From the NCBI GenBank assembly GCA_963708245.1, contig OY970201.1, positions 8,060,001-8,124,000 of the forward strand: a stretch of 64,000 nucleotides of DNA, in the 5' to 3' direction. Shown piece by piece: positions 1 through 7,906 of this stretch. Both the position numbers and the translations under genes were made by a program. Under the pieces are notes generated by a model that saw only the letters and a list, made by a program, of their open reading frames with translations, was not told the origin of the DNA and made no database searches. This DNA is from CAVYXK01 sp963708245 (lineage in GTDB: Bacteria; Pseudomonadota; Alphaproteobacteria; Acetobacterales; Acetobacteraceae). Each line of letters opens with the position of its first letter. The stretch's first letter is position 1.

Positions 1-662
1 ACGTCACCCACCGGATGCAGCCATTGATGCGTGGTGGCATTGGTCAGTCGCGCGTCCGGATCTGCATAGTCGTTCGGATCGGAATCGATCAGCGGAGCAC
101 GGCCGAGATACGGCATGAAGAAGCCGGGCCAACCGCCTGGCATCCCGGCAAAATCATCGAACACCAGGGCCGCCGGATGGCCTTCGGCAAAATAGAAGAA
201 TCCGCCTGGCTTGAGAAACTGTGCCACCACGGTGGCCCAGCCACGAATATCAGGTAGCCAGCAGATCGTGCCCCAGGTGGCGAACACGCAGTCAAACCCG
301 CCGGGCTCCGGGATCGCCGCCAGCGCATCGTACACGTCCGCGGTGACGAAGTGGACCCGCTCCGACAATCCCAGCTCGGCCGTCAGCCCACGCGCCGCCT
401 CGATGGCAGCAGGTGAGAAGTCCAGCCCGACCACCTCTGCCCCGCGCTGCGCCAGTGCGAGCGAATCAGTTCCAATATGGCATTGAAGATGCAGGATTCT
501 GAGGCCATCGACTGGCCCCAGCTCGTCTTCGACTATGCGCAGCCGCCCGCGGCCGGCACGCAGCGCACGCAGGTCGTAGCCGCGCGCACCCAAATGCACG
601 CCGACACGTTCGTCCCAATTCGCACGGTTCAGCCATCGCCATTCCGCTTCACTGCCTGCCAT
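1..662 (-). CDS. class I SAM-dependent methyltransferase, 3' end outside window
   Basis: The open frame starts at the ATG at 662 and runs off the left edge, giving about 220 residues. It begins MAGSEAEWRWLNRANWDERV and carries a motif I-like glycine region (ILHLQCHIGTDSLAL, near residue 55) followed by an acidic-loop region (VVGLDFSPAAIEAAR), the usual SAM-binding pattern of class I methyltransferases. The start overlaps the end of mazG by 34 bases in another frame, so the two are probably translationally coupled. The substrate cannot be told from sequence. The family call is fairly secure; the missing C-terminus is only a window-edge effect. Confidence 0.8.
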   Translation of the reverse strand, partial: MAGSEAEWRWLNRANWDERVGVHLGARGYDLRALRAGRGRLRIVEDELGPVDGLRILHLQCHIGTDSLALAQRGAEVVGLDFSPAAIEAARGLTAELGLSERVHFVTADVYDALAAIPEPGGFDCVFATWGTICWLPDIRGWATVVAQFLKPGGFFYFAEGHPAALVFDDFAGMPGGWPGFFMPYLGRAPLIDSDPNDYADPDARLTNATTHQWLHPVGD

Positions 663-1432
663 CGCGCTTCCATTTCGTCCAAGGTCATCTCAGACAATGT
701 CTTTCCTTCATGAGCAGCGGATTCTTCCATCGCATTGAAGCGTCGAGCGAACTTTCGGTTGGCACCGCGCAGGCACTCCTCCGGGTCGAGCGACAGCTTC
801 CGAGCCAGATTCGCCAGCACGAACAACAGATCGCCCACCTCATCAGCCAGCCGTGCAGGGTCGGCATCGGTCAGTTCGGCCCGCACTTCGGCGATTTCCT
901 CGTCGAGCTTGTCTAACACCGCGGCCGCATCCGGCCAGTCGAAGCCGACGCAGGCGGCGCGGGCAGTCAGCTTGGCGGCGCGCGCGAGGGCAGGGAGCCC
1001 CACCGGCACCCCGGCCAGCGTGCCGCTCTGAGCCTGGCCAGCGCGCTCGGCCGATTTCTGTGCCTCCCAGGCAGCGGACTGAGCCTCCGCCGAACGAGCC
1101 GCAGCGTCGCCAAACACGTGCGGGTGCCGGCGCAACATCTTGTCGGAAATCGCCCGCGCGATATCCGCGAAGGCGAAGAGTCCCGCCTCCTCCGCCATGC
1201 GGGCGTGGTACACGACCTGGAACAGCAGATCGCCGAGCTCGTCCTGGAGCGCGGCGAAGTCTCGGCGGGCGATCGCGTCCGCCACTTCATAGGCTTCCTC
1301 GATCGTGTAGGGAGCGACCGTAGCGAAGCTCTGCTCGCGGTCCCACGGGCAGCCACGGGTGGGGTCTCGCAGCGCCGCCATGATGTCGAGAAGGCGACGC
1401 AGCTCGGTCTCGGGGGATCGGTCCTTGGGCAT
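629..1432 (-). CDS. mazG: nucleoside triphosphate pyrophosphohydrolase MazG
   Basis: A 267-residue protein with two MazG domains. The first contains DELGDLLFQVVYHARMAEE (about residues 64-82) and the second DEVGDLLFVLANLARKL; both keep the acidic helix pattern that binds magnesium in this all-alpha NTP pyrophosphatase family. MazG hydrolyses (d)NTPs to monophosphates plus pyrophosphate, cleaning non-canonical nucleotides and, in some bacteria, lowering ppGpp. The length matches the usual two-domain bacterial form. It lies 47 bases downstream of the PQQ dehydrogenase-associated gene and overlaps the methyltransferase after it, on the same strand. Confidence 0.93.
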   Translation of the reverse strand: MPKDRSPETELRRLLDIMAALRDPTRGCPWDREQSFATVAPYTIEEAYEVADAIARRDFAALQDELGDLLFQVVYHARMAEEAGLFAFADIARAISDKMLRRHPHVFGDAAARSAEAQSAAWEAQKSAERAGQAQSGTLAGVPVGLPALARAAKLTARAACVGFDWPDAAAVLDKLDEEIAEVRAELTDADPARLADEVGDLLFVLANLARKLSLDPEECLRGANRKFARRFNAMEESAAHEGKTLSEMTLDEMEARWQAVKRNGDG

Positions 1433-1479
1433 GGCAGCAGCGGATAGAGGCCGGGCATCCGCCAGGCAAGCGTGTCGGC

Positions 1480-2274
1480 CTACTTCGGGGGCTGCAAGGT
1501 CACTCCATAGCGGCTGTAAATACGGGTGATGGTGCCATCGGCCGTTAGGTGATCGACGGCCGCATCGATCGCCTGCTGCAAGGCGGCGTCCGGGCGGCGC
1601 AGCCCGATCGCGACGTTCCAGACAAGATCAGCCTGCGCCTCATCAGGTGCCAGGATGGTGACCGGATGCTCGGGGTGCCTGATATTGTAGTATCCGGCAC
1701 TGACCGGAGAGACCGCGGCAGCGTCGATCTGATGGTCGGCGAGGGCATCCAACATGTCCTCGTCGAATCCGAACACCGAGGTCGGCACATGCCGCCGATC
1801 GAGCGTCATCGCAGCGAGCGAGCCGCTCTGAACCCCAACTTTGGTCCGCCCATTCAGCGTCGCAAACGAGGTGATGGGGCTGCTCGCCGGAACCGCAAGT
1901 ACCACCCCGCTGCGGTAATATGGCTTCGACAGCTTGATGCCGAAATCCGGCGGTGCATCCGGCGCCGCAATGGTATCCAGGATGATGTCGCAATTGGTGC
2001 GCGGGACCTGGTAGGAGATCAGGATCCAGTCGGTCGCCAGCGATACCCCGAGCTGCTGCGCCAGCGCGCGGCCGAGCTCGACCTGAAACCCGGGCGGATC
2101 AGCCGTCCGGCTGGCGAACGGCAATGAGTTGGGATGCGCGCACATGCGGATCTCGCCGCTTTCCCGCACGGCGGCCAGGGTTCGTGCCCCGGCTGAGCCG
2201 ATGACGCCGCCGGCGGCAATGGCCGCCAGCCCGAGCAACACCCATCTCGTACCTCGCAACACGTGTGTCCTCAT
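1480..2274 (-). CDS. quinoprotein dehydrogenase-associated periplasmic substrate-binding-like protein (XoxJ/MxaJ type)
   Basis: 264 residues with an N-terminal signal sequence (VLLGLAAIAAGGVIGSAGA) followed by a family 3 solute-binding fold. The mature start, VRESGEIRMCAHPNSLPFA, is typical of the MxaJ/XoxJ group encoded beside PQQ methanol and ethanol dehydrogenases. These periplasmic proteins are thought to help the dehydrogenase mature or interact rather than feed an ABC transporter; no permease or ATPase lies nearby, which agrees. The ATG overlaps the TGA of the cytochrome gene (ATGA), indicating one transcript with it. Subgroup assignment rests on context and sequence resemblance. Confidence 0.82.
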   Translation of the reverse strand: MRTHVLRGTRWVLLGLAAIAAGGVIGSAGARTLAAVRESGEIRMCAHPNSLPFASRTADPPGFQVELGRALAQQLGVSLATDWILISYQVPRTNCDIILDTIAAPDAPPDFGIKLSKPYYRSGVVLAVPASSPITSFATLNGRTKVGVQSGSLAAMTLDRRHVPTSVFGFDEDMLDALADHQIDAAAVSPVSAGYYNIRHPEHPVTILAPDEAQADLVWNVAIGLRRPDAALQQAIDAAVDHLTADGTITRIYSRYGVTLQPPK

Positions 2275-2591
2275 CCCTGGTCCGGCTTCAGCGACCGGAT
2301 GTATTTGATGATGGCGTCGATATCGGCATCGCTGAACATCGAGCCGAAGGCAGGCATCGCACCCTCCTTGCCATGCCGTATCCGATAGCGGATGAAATCG
2401 TCGCTCCTTGTCGTGTTCATGAGCTGCGGTCCTCGTCCGGCAGCGCGGCCGCCGTCACTGTGACACCAGCCGCAGGTGGTGGCAAAAAGCTGCGGCACGT
2501 TGAGCGAGGACTGCGTGGCGGCTTGTTGCGCCGCGGCCGCGTGAGCACCGCTCACTGTAAGCATCAGCAGTGTGTTTCTGAGCGAGCTCAT
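2271..2591 (-). CDS. small periplasmic cytochrome c, likely electron acceptor of the PQQ dehydrogenase
   Basis: 106 residues: a short signal peptide, then one haem c motif C40-G-W-C43-H44 and a probable axial methionine at M79 (EGAMPAFG). It is a one-haem class I cytochrome, shorter than typical XoxG proteins. Between the dehydrogenase gene (upstream) and the XoxJ-like gene (overlapping downstream by four bases), its natural role is to take electrons from reduced PQQ in the periplasm. A hairpin with a T-run separates it from the dehydrogenase gene, so it may be expressed at a lower level by readthrough or from its own promoter. Confidence 0.88.
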   Translation of the reverse strand: MSSLRNTLLMLTVSGAHAAAAQQAATQSSLNVPQLFATTCGWCHSDGGRAAGRGPQLMNTTRSDDFIRYRIRHGKEGAMPAFGSMFSDADIDAIIKYIRSLKPDQG

Positions 2592-2603
2592 TCCGCTGGT
2601 CGA

Positions 2604-2640
2604 CGAAAAATACCCCGAGGGCGAGTGCCGCCCTCGGGTC
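2604..2640 (-). terminator. rho-independent terminator or attenuator after the PQQ dehydrogenase gene
   Basis: On the minus strand the stem ACCCGAGGGCGG pairs with CGCCCTCGGGGT around a short ACT loop and is followed at once by ATTTTT. It begins 8 bases after the dehydrogenase stop codon and ends just before the cytochrome start. This geometry should reduce transcription from the dehydrogenase into the cytochrome and XoxJ-like genes. Confidence 0.8.
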
Positions 2641-2647
2641 CGTCAGC

Positions 2648-4369
2648 TTACTTCAACGCATAGACGACTAGCACGCCATCATCTCGCGGCATGCTCTTAT
2701 ATGGCTCGCCGAACGTCGGGGCGAAATCGTCGCTGACCATACCGCCGAAGCCCGCCACTACCGCGATGTACTGTTTGCCCCCAGCAAAGTAGCTCATGAT
2801 GCCGCCCTGATGGCCGATGCCGTCGCTGTGGTTCCACAGCTCGGCGCCGGTTGCCGCGTTGTAAGCGTGCAGCACGCCGCGGCTATCTGGCACGAAGAGC
2901 AGGTTGCCGGCCGTCGTGAGAATGCTCGCCATCGGTGGCTCGGGATAGCGGATCTCCCATTTCTTGGCCCCGGTGATCGGGTCGCGGGCGTCGAGATGGC
3001 CGTAGATCTGCCCTCCGGGCGGTGGCACCAGCTTGAAGTTCGCCCCGATATTGAGCTGCACCACCGGCTCGGTCACCGGCGTTGTCTTCTGCACCGTCAG
3101 GTCGATGCACCACTCGTTGCCAATCTTGTAGTAGAGGCCGGTCTGCGGGTCGTAACTGCCCGAATTCCAGCTCACGCCGCCATCGATCGCCGGGCACAGC
3201 GGCTCGGATTGCTTGCCTTCCGAGAAGTCGCGCCGGCCGACCAGCTCCCCGGTCTTCGGATCGATGTTTTTGACGAAATTGCTGTTCTGCAGAAGATTAT
3301 AGACGTTCTGCAGCTTGAGCTGAGGGTCGTACACGAATACGTAGCCGCTCTTGTTCGGGTGTACGATGAACTTCTCGCCGTTGCGATCGAGCATCACGAA
3401 CTCGCCGGGCGCGCTGTCGAAGTCCCAACTGTCGTGGGGTAGTTCCTGATGATAAAATTTCAGGGCACCGGTATCCAGATCGAGTCCAAGCACCGAGGTG
3501 GTGTACAGGTTGGTACCGGGCCGCGCGCCGGTGTTCATCCAGTCTGAGCCCGCCCAGTCGTAGAGCGGCGCCGGGTTGGCGGTGCCCCAATAGACGGTGT
3601 TCGTATCCGGGTCGTAGGTGCCCGGCATCCAGCCGCCACCGCCGCCCGTGCGCCAGGTATCGTTGCCCCAGGTCTTCATCGCATCGTCGGTGCCGCCGAC
3701 GGTCAGGAAGGTCCACTTCACCTTGCCGGTGGCTGCATCGACCCCATAGATCGGACCGCGGCCGGGCCACTCGCCGCCCTGGCTGCCGATCACGACGGTG
3801 CCTTTGGCGTAGAGCGGGGCCCCAGTGAACCCGACCGTCAGCTTCTTCGAATCCTGCAGTTGGGTATCCCAGACCGGCTTGCCAGTCTTCATGTCGAGCG
3901 CAATCAAGTGGCCGTCCACAGTGCCGACGAACACCTTGCCTTCGCCCAACGCCACGCCGCGGTTGTACGGGGAGTGGGTCTGACGCGCCACCAACTCTTC
4001 GTCGAGCTCAGGGAAATAGGACCAGATGACCTGCCCGGTAGCGCCGTCCAGCGCGAAGACACGGCTGTACGATCCCGTATAATAAAGTACACCGTCGGCC
4101 GCTAACGGCATCGACTGCAGGCCGCGCGTTGATTTGCCGGGCACGTGGATCCAGGCGACCGCGAGGTTCTGTACGTTGTTGGTATTGATCTGGTCCAGGC
4201 CGCTGTAGTCCCAGTCCTTGTAGGAACCGTGATAGGTCAGCCAGTCGTTCGGACTGCCAGCGGCGATGCGGGCCGTGTCGATCGGCTGGGCGAGTGCAGA
4301 CGGAGAGACGAAAGCCGCACCCATAGCCAGTGCCGCGGCGGCAATGAGTTCCGGAGCTGTTCTGCGCAT
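2648..4369 (-). CDS. PQQ-dependent methanol/ethanol-family alcohol dehydrogenase, lanthanide-type signature
   Basis: 573 residues with a cleavable signal peptide (ends SALAQP) and repeated PQQ-propeller blades (WxxxTGxVxW-like repeats through the chain). This family oxidises primary alcohols in the periplasm. The active-site segment PHDSWDFDSA places the catalytic Asp at 316 and a second Asp at 318; this extra Asp two residues on is the hallmark of lanthanide-using (XoxF/ExaF-like) enzymes, whereas calcium MxaF has Ala there. The adjacent-cysteine pair usually found near residue 130 is absent: the equivalent stretch reads RQTHSPYNRGVALGEG. The cytochrome and XoxJ-like genes follow on the same strand. 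Family is certain; metal preference is inferred from the Asp pair and the substrate is unknown. Confidence 0.9.
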   Translation of the reverse strand: MRRTAPELIAAAALAMGAAFVSPSALAQPIDTARIAAGSPNDWLTYHGSYKDWDYSGLDQINTNNVQNLAVAWIHVPGKSTRGLQSMPLAADGVLYYTGSYSRVFALDGATGQVIWSYFPELDEELVARQTHSPYNRGVALGEGKVFVGTVDGHLIALDMKTGKPVWDTQLQDSKKLTVGFTGAPLYAKGTVVIGSQGGEWPGRGPIYGVDAATGKVKWTFLTVGGTDDAMKTWGNDTWRTGGGGGWMPGTYDPDTNTVYWGTANPAPLYDWAGSDWMNTGARPGTNLYTTSVLGLDLDTGALKFYHQELPHDSWDFDSAPGEFVMLDRNGEKFIVHPNKSGYVFVYDPQLKLQNVYNLLQNSNFVKNIDPKTGELVGRRDFSEGKQSEPLCPAIDGGVSWNSGSYDPQTGLYYKIGNEWCIDLTVQKTTPVTEPVVQLNIGANFKLVPPPGGQIYGHLDARDPITGAKKWEIRYPEPPMASILTTAGNLLFVPDSRGVLHAYNAATGAELWNHSDGIGHQGGIMSYFAGGKQYIAVVAGFGGMVSDDFAPTFGEPYKSMPRDDGVLVVYALK

Positions 4370-4762
4370 CGTTTTCCCCCGAATTCGTTGTGTTTGATCG
4401 CCCGCGTAGCTCGAGAAGCGTGCGGGCGAGGATCATAGCGGGCTATCGAGGGGTTTGCCAATCGTCATTGATATTGGGCTCGATCAGTTTCCCCTAACCG
4501 GCCCGAAAAGGAGAGGGCAGGCTGTGAGCATGGAAGCGCGGGAGAGGGTAGGGACCCCACCTGCGTCTCCGTCAGCGCGGCGGTTCCGCCGGATTATCAT
4601 CAAGCAAGTGAGCGTCCCGGAGCGATGCCGGTCGATTGCTGGAATGTGAACGCTCCTGATCGTCATCACCCTGGCGCGGGCTTTCTGCCTCCTCGACTGC
4701 GGGGTCACAATGGCTGCATGCGACAGTACTATGGACAGGTACTATGTACGTCACCTCGGCGC
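4370..4762. other. intergenic region between divergent PQQ dehydrogenase genes
   Basis: About 390 bases lie between the intact minus-strand dehydrogenase gene and the plus-strand dehydrogenase remnant. No convincing gene or hairpin was found. The region should hold the promoter of the intact dehydrogenase operon, but I could not pick a specific -35/-10 pair with confidence. Confidence 0.4.
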
Positions 4763-5061
4763 ATGGCCCATGTCTATGCGCTGGATCCCGCGACCGGCAA
4801 GCTGAAGTGGGGGACCATGCGCAGTCCGCACGTCATCGCGTTCGCGGCCAATCGAGGCATCGGGCTGCTCGACGGTAACGTCCATATAGGTACGCTGGAC
4901 GGGCGCCTGATCGCGCTGAACGTCGAGACCGGGCTGAAGGTGTGGGACAAGGTCACGCCGAGCCAGAATGAGTGCGGCTTCTGGACTGCGGAGAAGGACG
5001 CCGTCTATATCGCCGGGCAGTTCTATCTGGGCGGGACGTTCCCGAAGTTGGTCGGACCTAA
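4763..5061 (+). pseudogene. fragment of a second PQQ-dependent dehydrogenase, cut by an IS
   Basis: The frame encodes MAHVYALDPATGKLKW, then RGIGLLDGNVHIGTLDGRL and IALNVETGLKVWDKV, a clear PQQ-dehydrogenase blade pattern like that of the intact gene at 2648-4369. After TPSQ the sequence no longer continues as expected but reads EKDAVYIAGQFYLGG, which resembles a later part of such enzymes, so an internal deletion is likely. No signal peptide precedes it, and the IS5-type element starts directly at 5062. Only about 100 codons remain, so no active enzyme can be made. Confidence 0.75.
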
Positions 5062-6027
5062 GAGTTTGTCCGGGAACATTGCTAGTTCCTGCATAGCCGT
5101 CTGACCATGAGACGGATGGAAGCGAGCAACAGAAAGGCACGCGCCTTCACATTGAGATTTTCCCAATCCTTACCCAGTCGACGACATCGGTTGAGCCACG
5201 CCAACGTGCGTTCGACCACCCATCGCTTTGGTAGCACGACAAAGCCCTTGGCCAGGTCAGATCGTTTGACGATCTCCACCTCGGCCTGCGACACGACACG
5301 CTTCAACGCCTCCTGGAATCGCCGCCCCTGATAGCCGCCATCGGCATAAAGCTTCAGCAGGAACGGAAACATCCCGAACAGCGTCGCCAGCAGCATGGCG
5401 CCGCCATCGCGATCCTGGATGTCCGCCGCCGTCACGATGGCCTGTAGCAGCAAACCCTGGGTATCGACCAGGACGTGCCGCTTCTTGCCCTTGATCTTCT
5501 TCCCCGCATCATACCCATGCGGATCGATCGAGGCCCCCCTTTTTCGGCGCTCTTCACGCTCTGCGCATCAATCACCGCGGCGGTCGGGCTGGCCTCTCGC
5601 GAGGCCTGCTCACGACATTTCACATACAATGCGTGATGCAGTCGCTCCAGCGTGCCGTCCCAGGTCCATCGTTCCAGATAGTCGTGCACTGTGCTCCGCG
5701 GCGGCAGGTCCTTGGGGATCGCCCGCCATTGGCAGCCGGTGCTCAGCACATACATCACGCCGTTCACCACCTGGCGGATATCAACGCTCCGCTTGTTGCC
5801 GCCCGGCTTGGCCGGGGGGATCAATGGTTCCACCTCGGCCCATTCGGCATCAGTCAGATCGCTCTCATAGCGCAGTCGGGTGCGGTCGTACCGCGTCCGG
5901 TTCTCCTTGGTCCACATCCAGTCCTCCGAATCGATGCTCGGGGGAGAGAGAATCACAGGCAATTCAATGGCTTCAAGGGTGACCCGCTAAGCAATTCTAA
6001 AAACTCAATTTGTTCCCGGACGGACAC
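5062..6027 (-). mobile_element. IS5-family (IS427-like) insertion sequence, copy A, 966 bp
   Basis: The termini GAGTTTGTCCGGGAACA and, on the other side, TGTTCCCGGACGGACAC form imperfect inverted repeats. A near-identical copy of the same length lies at 55324-56289 in the opposite orientation, which fixes both ends. Copy B is flanked by TAA on both sides, whereas this copy has TAA on its left and TTA on its right. That mismatch implies the flanks come from different insertion events or a later rearrangement. The left neighbour is a PQQ-dehydrogenase fragment and the right neighbour an unrelated IS remnant. Confidence 0.92.
5082..5917 (-). CDS. IS5-family transposase, made by programmed frameshift (copy A)
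   Basis: Two overlapping frames make one DDE transposase of about 278 residues. The first frame starts at MWTKENRTRYDRTRLRYESD and includes the DUF4096-like segment LTDAEWAEVEPLIPPAKPGG. It meets an A5G6 slippery run near 5540, after which the second frame continues through DIQDRDGGAMLLATLFG, LYADGGYQGRRF and the final VVERTLAWLNRCRRLGKDWE. Such A/G-run shifts are normal for the IS427 group, so the gene is likely functional. Copy B has the same run and differs by only a few residues. Confidence 0.88.
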
Positions 6028-6555
6028 TTAGGAAGAGATTCGAACTGAGACACTACCGGGATTTGCGGGACGAGCATTGGCGCCGGGGAATGCCGGTCCG
6101 GTAGCAATACAGCACCGCTTCGACGAACAGGCGGTTGTCCGCTGCGGTCACCCCGACCGAACCCTCCCGGGCTCCCCTGGTCGTCGCGAAGTCCGTAGCG
6201 GCGCATCGGTCAGCTCTCCCCAGCTGACCGCCTACGAATCGAAGTACGCGCGGTGCCGGAAACGGCTATTCGCTGCCTCGTGCTGATTGCCGCCGGACTG
6301 TTGCATTTTGGACTCATCTGGACGGCCCTAGGACTGCATCCTTTACGGGATCCGCTTCGGCATGAGCACCATACAGACGTTCCTGTTCAACAACGAATAC
6401 GATCGGATCTGGAGCGTACTGGTATGATTCCTTGGGACCTTGTTTGCGGACGTTGACGCCGAATACTTCTACTGCAACTGCGCGTCTATCGATGAATGGC
6501 GCCGTGTGGCACGCGCTTTACGAATTCATGTGCTGGCCATAACTGACAAAGGAAA
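6028..6555 (-). mobile_element. degenerate remnant of an IS5-family element (about 6083-6330) and flanking sequence without genes
   Basis: About 250 bases match, with gaps, the start end of the intact element at 50578-51506: both carry the MRRYGLRDDQ start region of the transposase, the GTCACCCCGACCGAACCC-like stretch and the sequence upstream of that start. An internal piece of the transposase is deleted here. The rest, to 6555, has no supportable gene. A 67-codon frame at 6253-6456 is probably chance. Confidence 0.7.
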
Positions 6556-6906
6556 ATGACAATGCGTCGCCTAAACCTCGCACTTCTCACCGCGGTCCTT
6601 CTGCCTGGTATTGCCGCAAGAGCTGCCACGCTCGCGCTTCCGAGCGTCGTCTTCACATCACCGTCTTCGACCTCGATCACCTGCACAGAGACGGCGGCGA
6701 GCAATCTCGTTGTGCCGGTCGCAAGTGGCACAGTGATCTTCACTTGCACCGTCGCGCCCAGCAATTGGGCTGGCACCGTCTCCTTGTCGGGCGGCTCGCC
6801 GTTCACGATCTCCGGGCTGTCTGGCAATACCTTCAACGTATCGCTGTCCACGGCGGTCACGACGCCCGCGACCAACTCACCTGGCACGCTGACGACGAGC
6901 CCTTGA
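6556..6906 (+). CDS. small secreted protein of unknown function, Ser/Thr-rich
   Basis: 116 residues with a clear signal peptide (LNLALLTAVLLPGIAARA) followed by a low-complexity, Ser/Thr/Val-rich mature part beginning ATLALPSVVFTSPSSTS, with two cysteines that could form a disulfide. It resembles a short beta-rich secreted domain, but I do not recognise a family. A second ATG two codons in is better spaced from the AAAGGAAA ribosome site. Its stop overlaps the start of the next gene by one base, and the next protein also begins its mature part with ATLSLPSV, so the two look like duplicated, co-transcribed secreted proteins. Confidence 0.6.
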   Translation: MTMRRLNLALLTAVLLPGIAARAATLALPSVVFTSPSSTSITCTETAASNLVVPVASGTVIFTCTVAPSNWAGTVSLSGGSPFTISGLSGNTFNVSLSTAVTTPATNSPGTLTTSP

Positions 6907-7417
6907 TGCTACGCTGGCTGCCGACGTGGCTGCTGCTCCCCGCGGCAGCCAACGCGGCGACGCTCTCGCTTCCGAGCGTGACGTCGTGGCGATCCCCGCT
7001 GCGCCTGGCTCGGGCGGCTGTGCTTTTGCGGCGACGCCATATGCACAATTCAACGCCGCGATTCTCGGCGGCGTCCTGAGTAGCGAACCGGCGGAGACTT
7101 TCTGGAACAACATTACCCAGCTCCAGGGCGGCAACAATAGCTGTTGGGGGTCGTTCGGAGAGGACGCCCCGACCGGCGAAAATCCGATGTTCCAGGCCGA
7201 TACCTACTCAACCACGGCCAATAATGTCGCCACCAATCCGGAATGGGTCAGCGTCGGGCGCACGACGACGGGGACCGAGAGCAAGCCGCCGAACGGCGCA
7301 AACTTTGCACTGCAAGCCGGCTCGCCGGCGATCGGCTACGGACTGACGGAGAGTTATCTGCCGGCGCAGTCGGTCGATGCCGGTGCCTGTTATCACACGC
7401 TGGAGACTTGTCCGTGA
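6906..7417 (+). pseudogene. secreted choice-of-anchor-type protein, frameshifted after the signal peptide
   Basis: The ATG at 6906 opens a signal peptide (MLRWLPTWLLLPAAANAATL) with a mature start like that of its upstream neighbour. The frame is lost near 6980. The sequence then continues sensibly one frame over as VVAIPAAPGSGGCAFAATPY and ends FALQAGSPAIGYGLT...SVDAGAC, which resembles the C-terminal end of parallel beta-helix surface proteins with a choice-of-anchor Q domain. Restoring one indel would give about 170 residues, short for that family, so internal loss is also possible. The family call is tentative. Confidence 0.55.
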
Positions 7418-7628
7418 GTAAAGACTTTGCGGCGCCAGCGAAGCGCTGCGACTGGCTTTTGCAGAGACAATCCGTGCGGTGTGACGGTCACTGGCTCCTG
7501 CGGAGGGGCCGAGCGGGGAGACGCTGTACCGCGACCCGGCCAGCTTGGCGCAGGCTATCGAAGCGGCGCTCGCCGGAGTGCTCGATGAACTGCAGATCAA
7601 CGTAGAGAGGCTGGACGATGAGGGATGA
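7414..7628 (+). pseudogene. small hypothetical gene with an in-frame TGA and a probable frameshift
   Basis: A GTG overlaps the stop of the preceding gene (GTGA). After a few codons the coding-like frame is the one reading ASEALRLAFAETIRAV, then TGA at 7482-7484, then RSLAPAEGPSGETLYRDPAS and AQAIEAALAGVLDELQINV to a TGA at 7626. The amphipathic helical character on both sides of the stop suggests one former small protein of about 65 residues. It overlaps the next small gene. No family recognised. Confidence 0.45.
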
Positions 7629-7746
7629 CGAACTCGACTTTGACGCCCGCGCGTAGCAGAGCAAGGACCGCAAGAGCATCCTCGCCCTTATCGTTGCTGC
7701 TGCGATCGTAGCCATCGCCGGCGTGCTAGCGTGCATCTTCGCATGA
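7618..7746 (+). pseudogene. small membrane protein gene with an internal amber codon
   Basis: MRDDELDFDARA is followed by TAG at 7654-7656. The same frame then continues with QSKDRKSILALIVAAAIVAI and AGVLACIFA to a TGA at 7744. Without the amber the product would be a 42-residue single-pass membrane peptide with an acidic head and a basic stop-transfer patch. It overlaps the previous small gene by 11 bases and precedes the split glycosidase gene, so it belongs to the same decaying operon. Confidence 0.5.
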
Positions 7747-7781
7747 TCGGCTCGATTGCGCAAATCTGGAGACGATCTGAA

Positions 7782-7824
7782 ATGACCCTACTCGGCACAT
7801 ATGTCGGTAATCCCGACGGAAGCG
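7782..7824 (+). pseudogene. 5' end of a GH26-like glycosidase gene, separated by an ISNCY-type element
   Basis: MTLLGTYVGNPDGS is encoded up to the insertion point. The last five bases, AAGCG, recur immediately after the element at 12103-12107. Removing the element and one AAGCG copy gives GGA-AGC-GTT-CCT-GCG, which joins in frame to VPANMAAYEAAFAAH at 12108. This is therefore the true start of the glycosidase gene whose remainder is at 12108-13315. Confidence 0.85.
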
Positions 7825-7906
7825 TGTAAGCGCCATATAGAGATGTCACCCCTCTGCAAAATAGAGATGTCACCCTCAGGGGTCTTGGGGTCCCGGGAGC
7901 GGTGCC

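Noticed and set aside
6253..6456. 67-codon plus-strand frame with a hydrophobic start (MPETAIRCLVLIAAGLLHFG)
   Set aside because: It overlaps sequence homologous to the upstream end of the IS5 element at 50578, so the frame is chance within IS debris, and it has no ribosome site.
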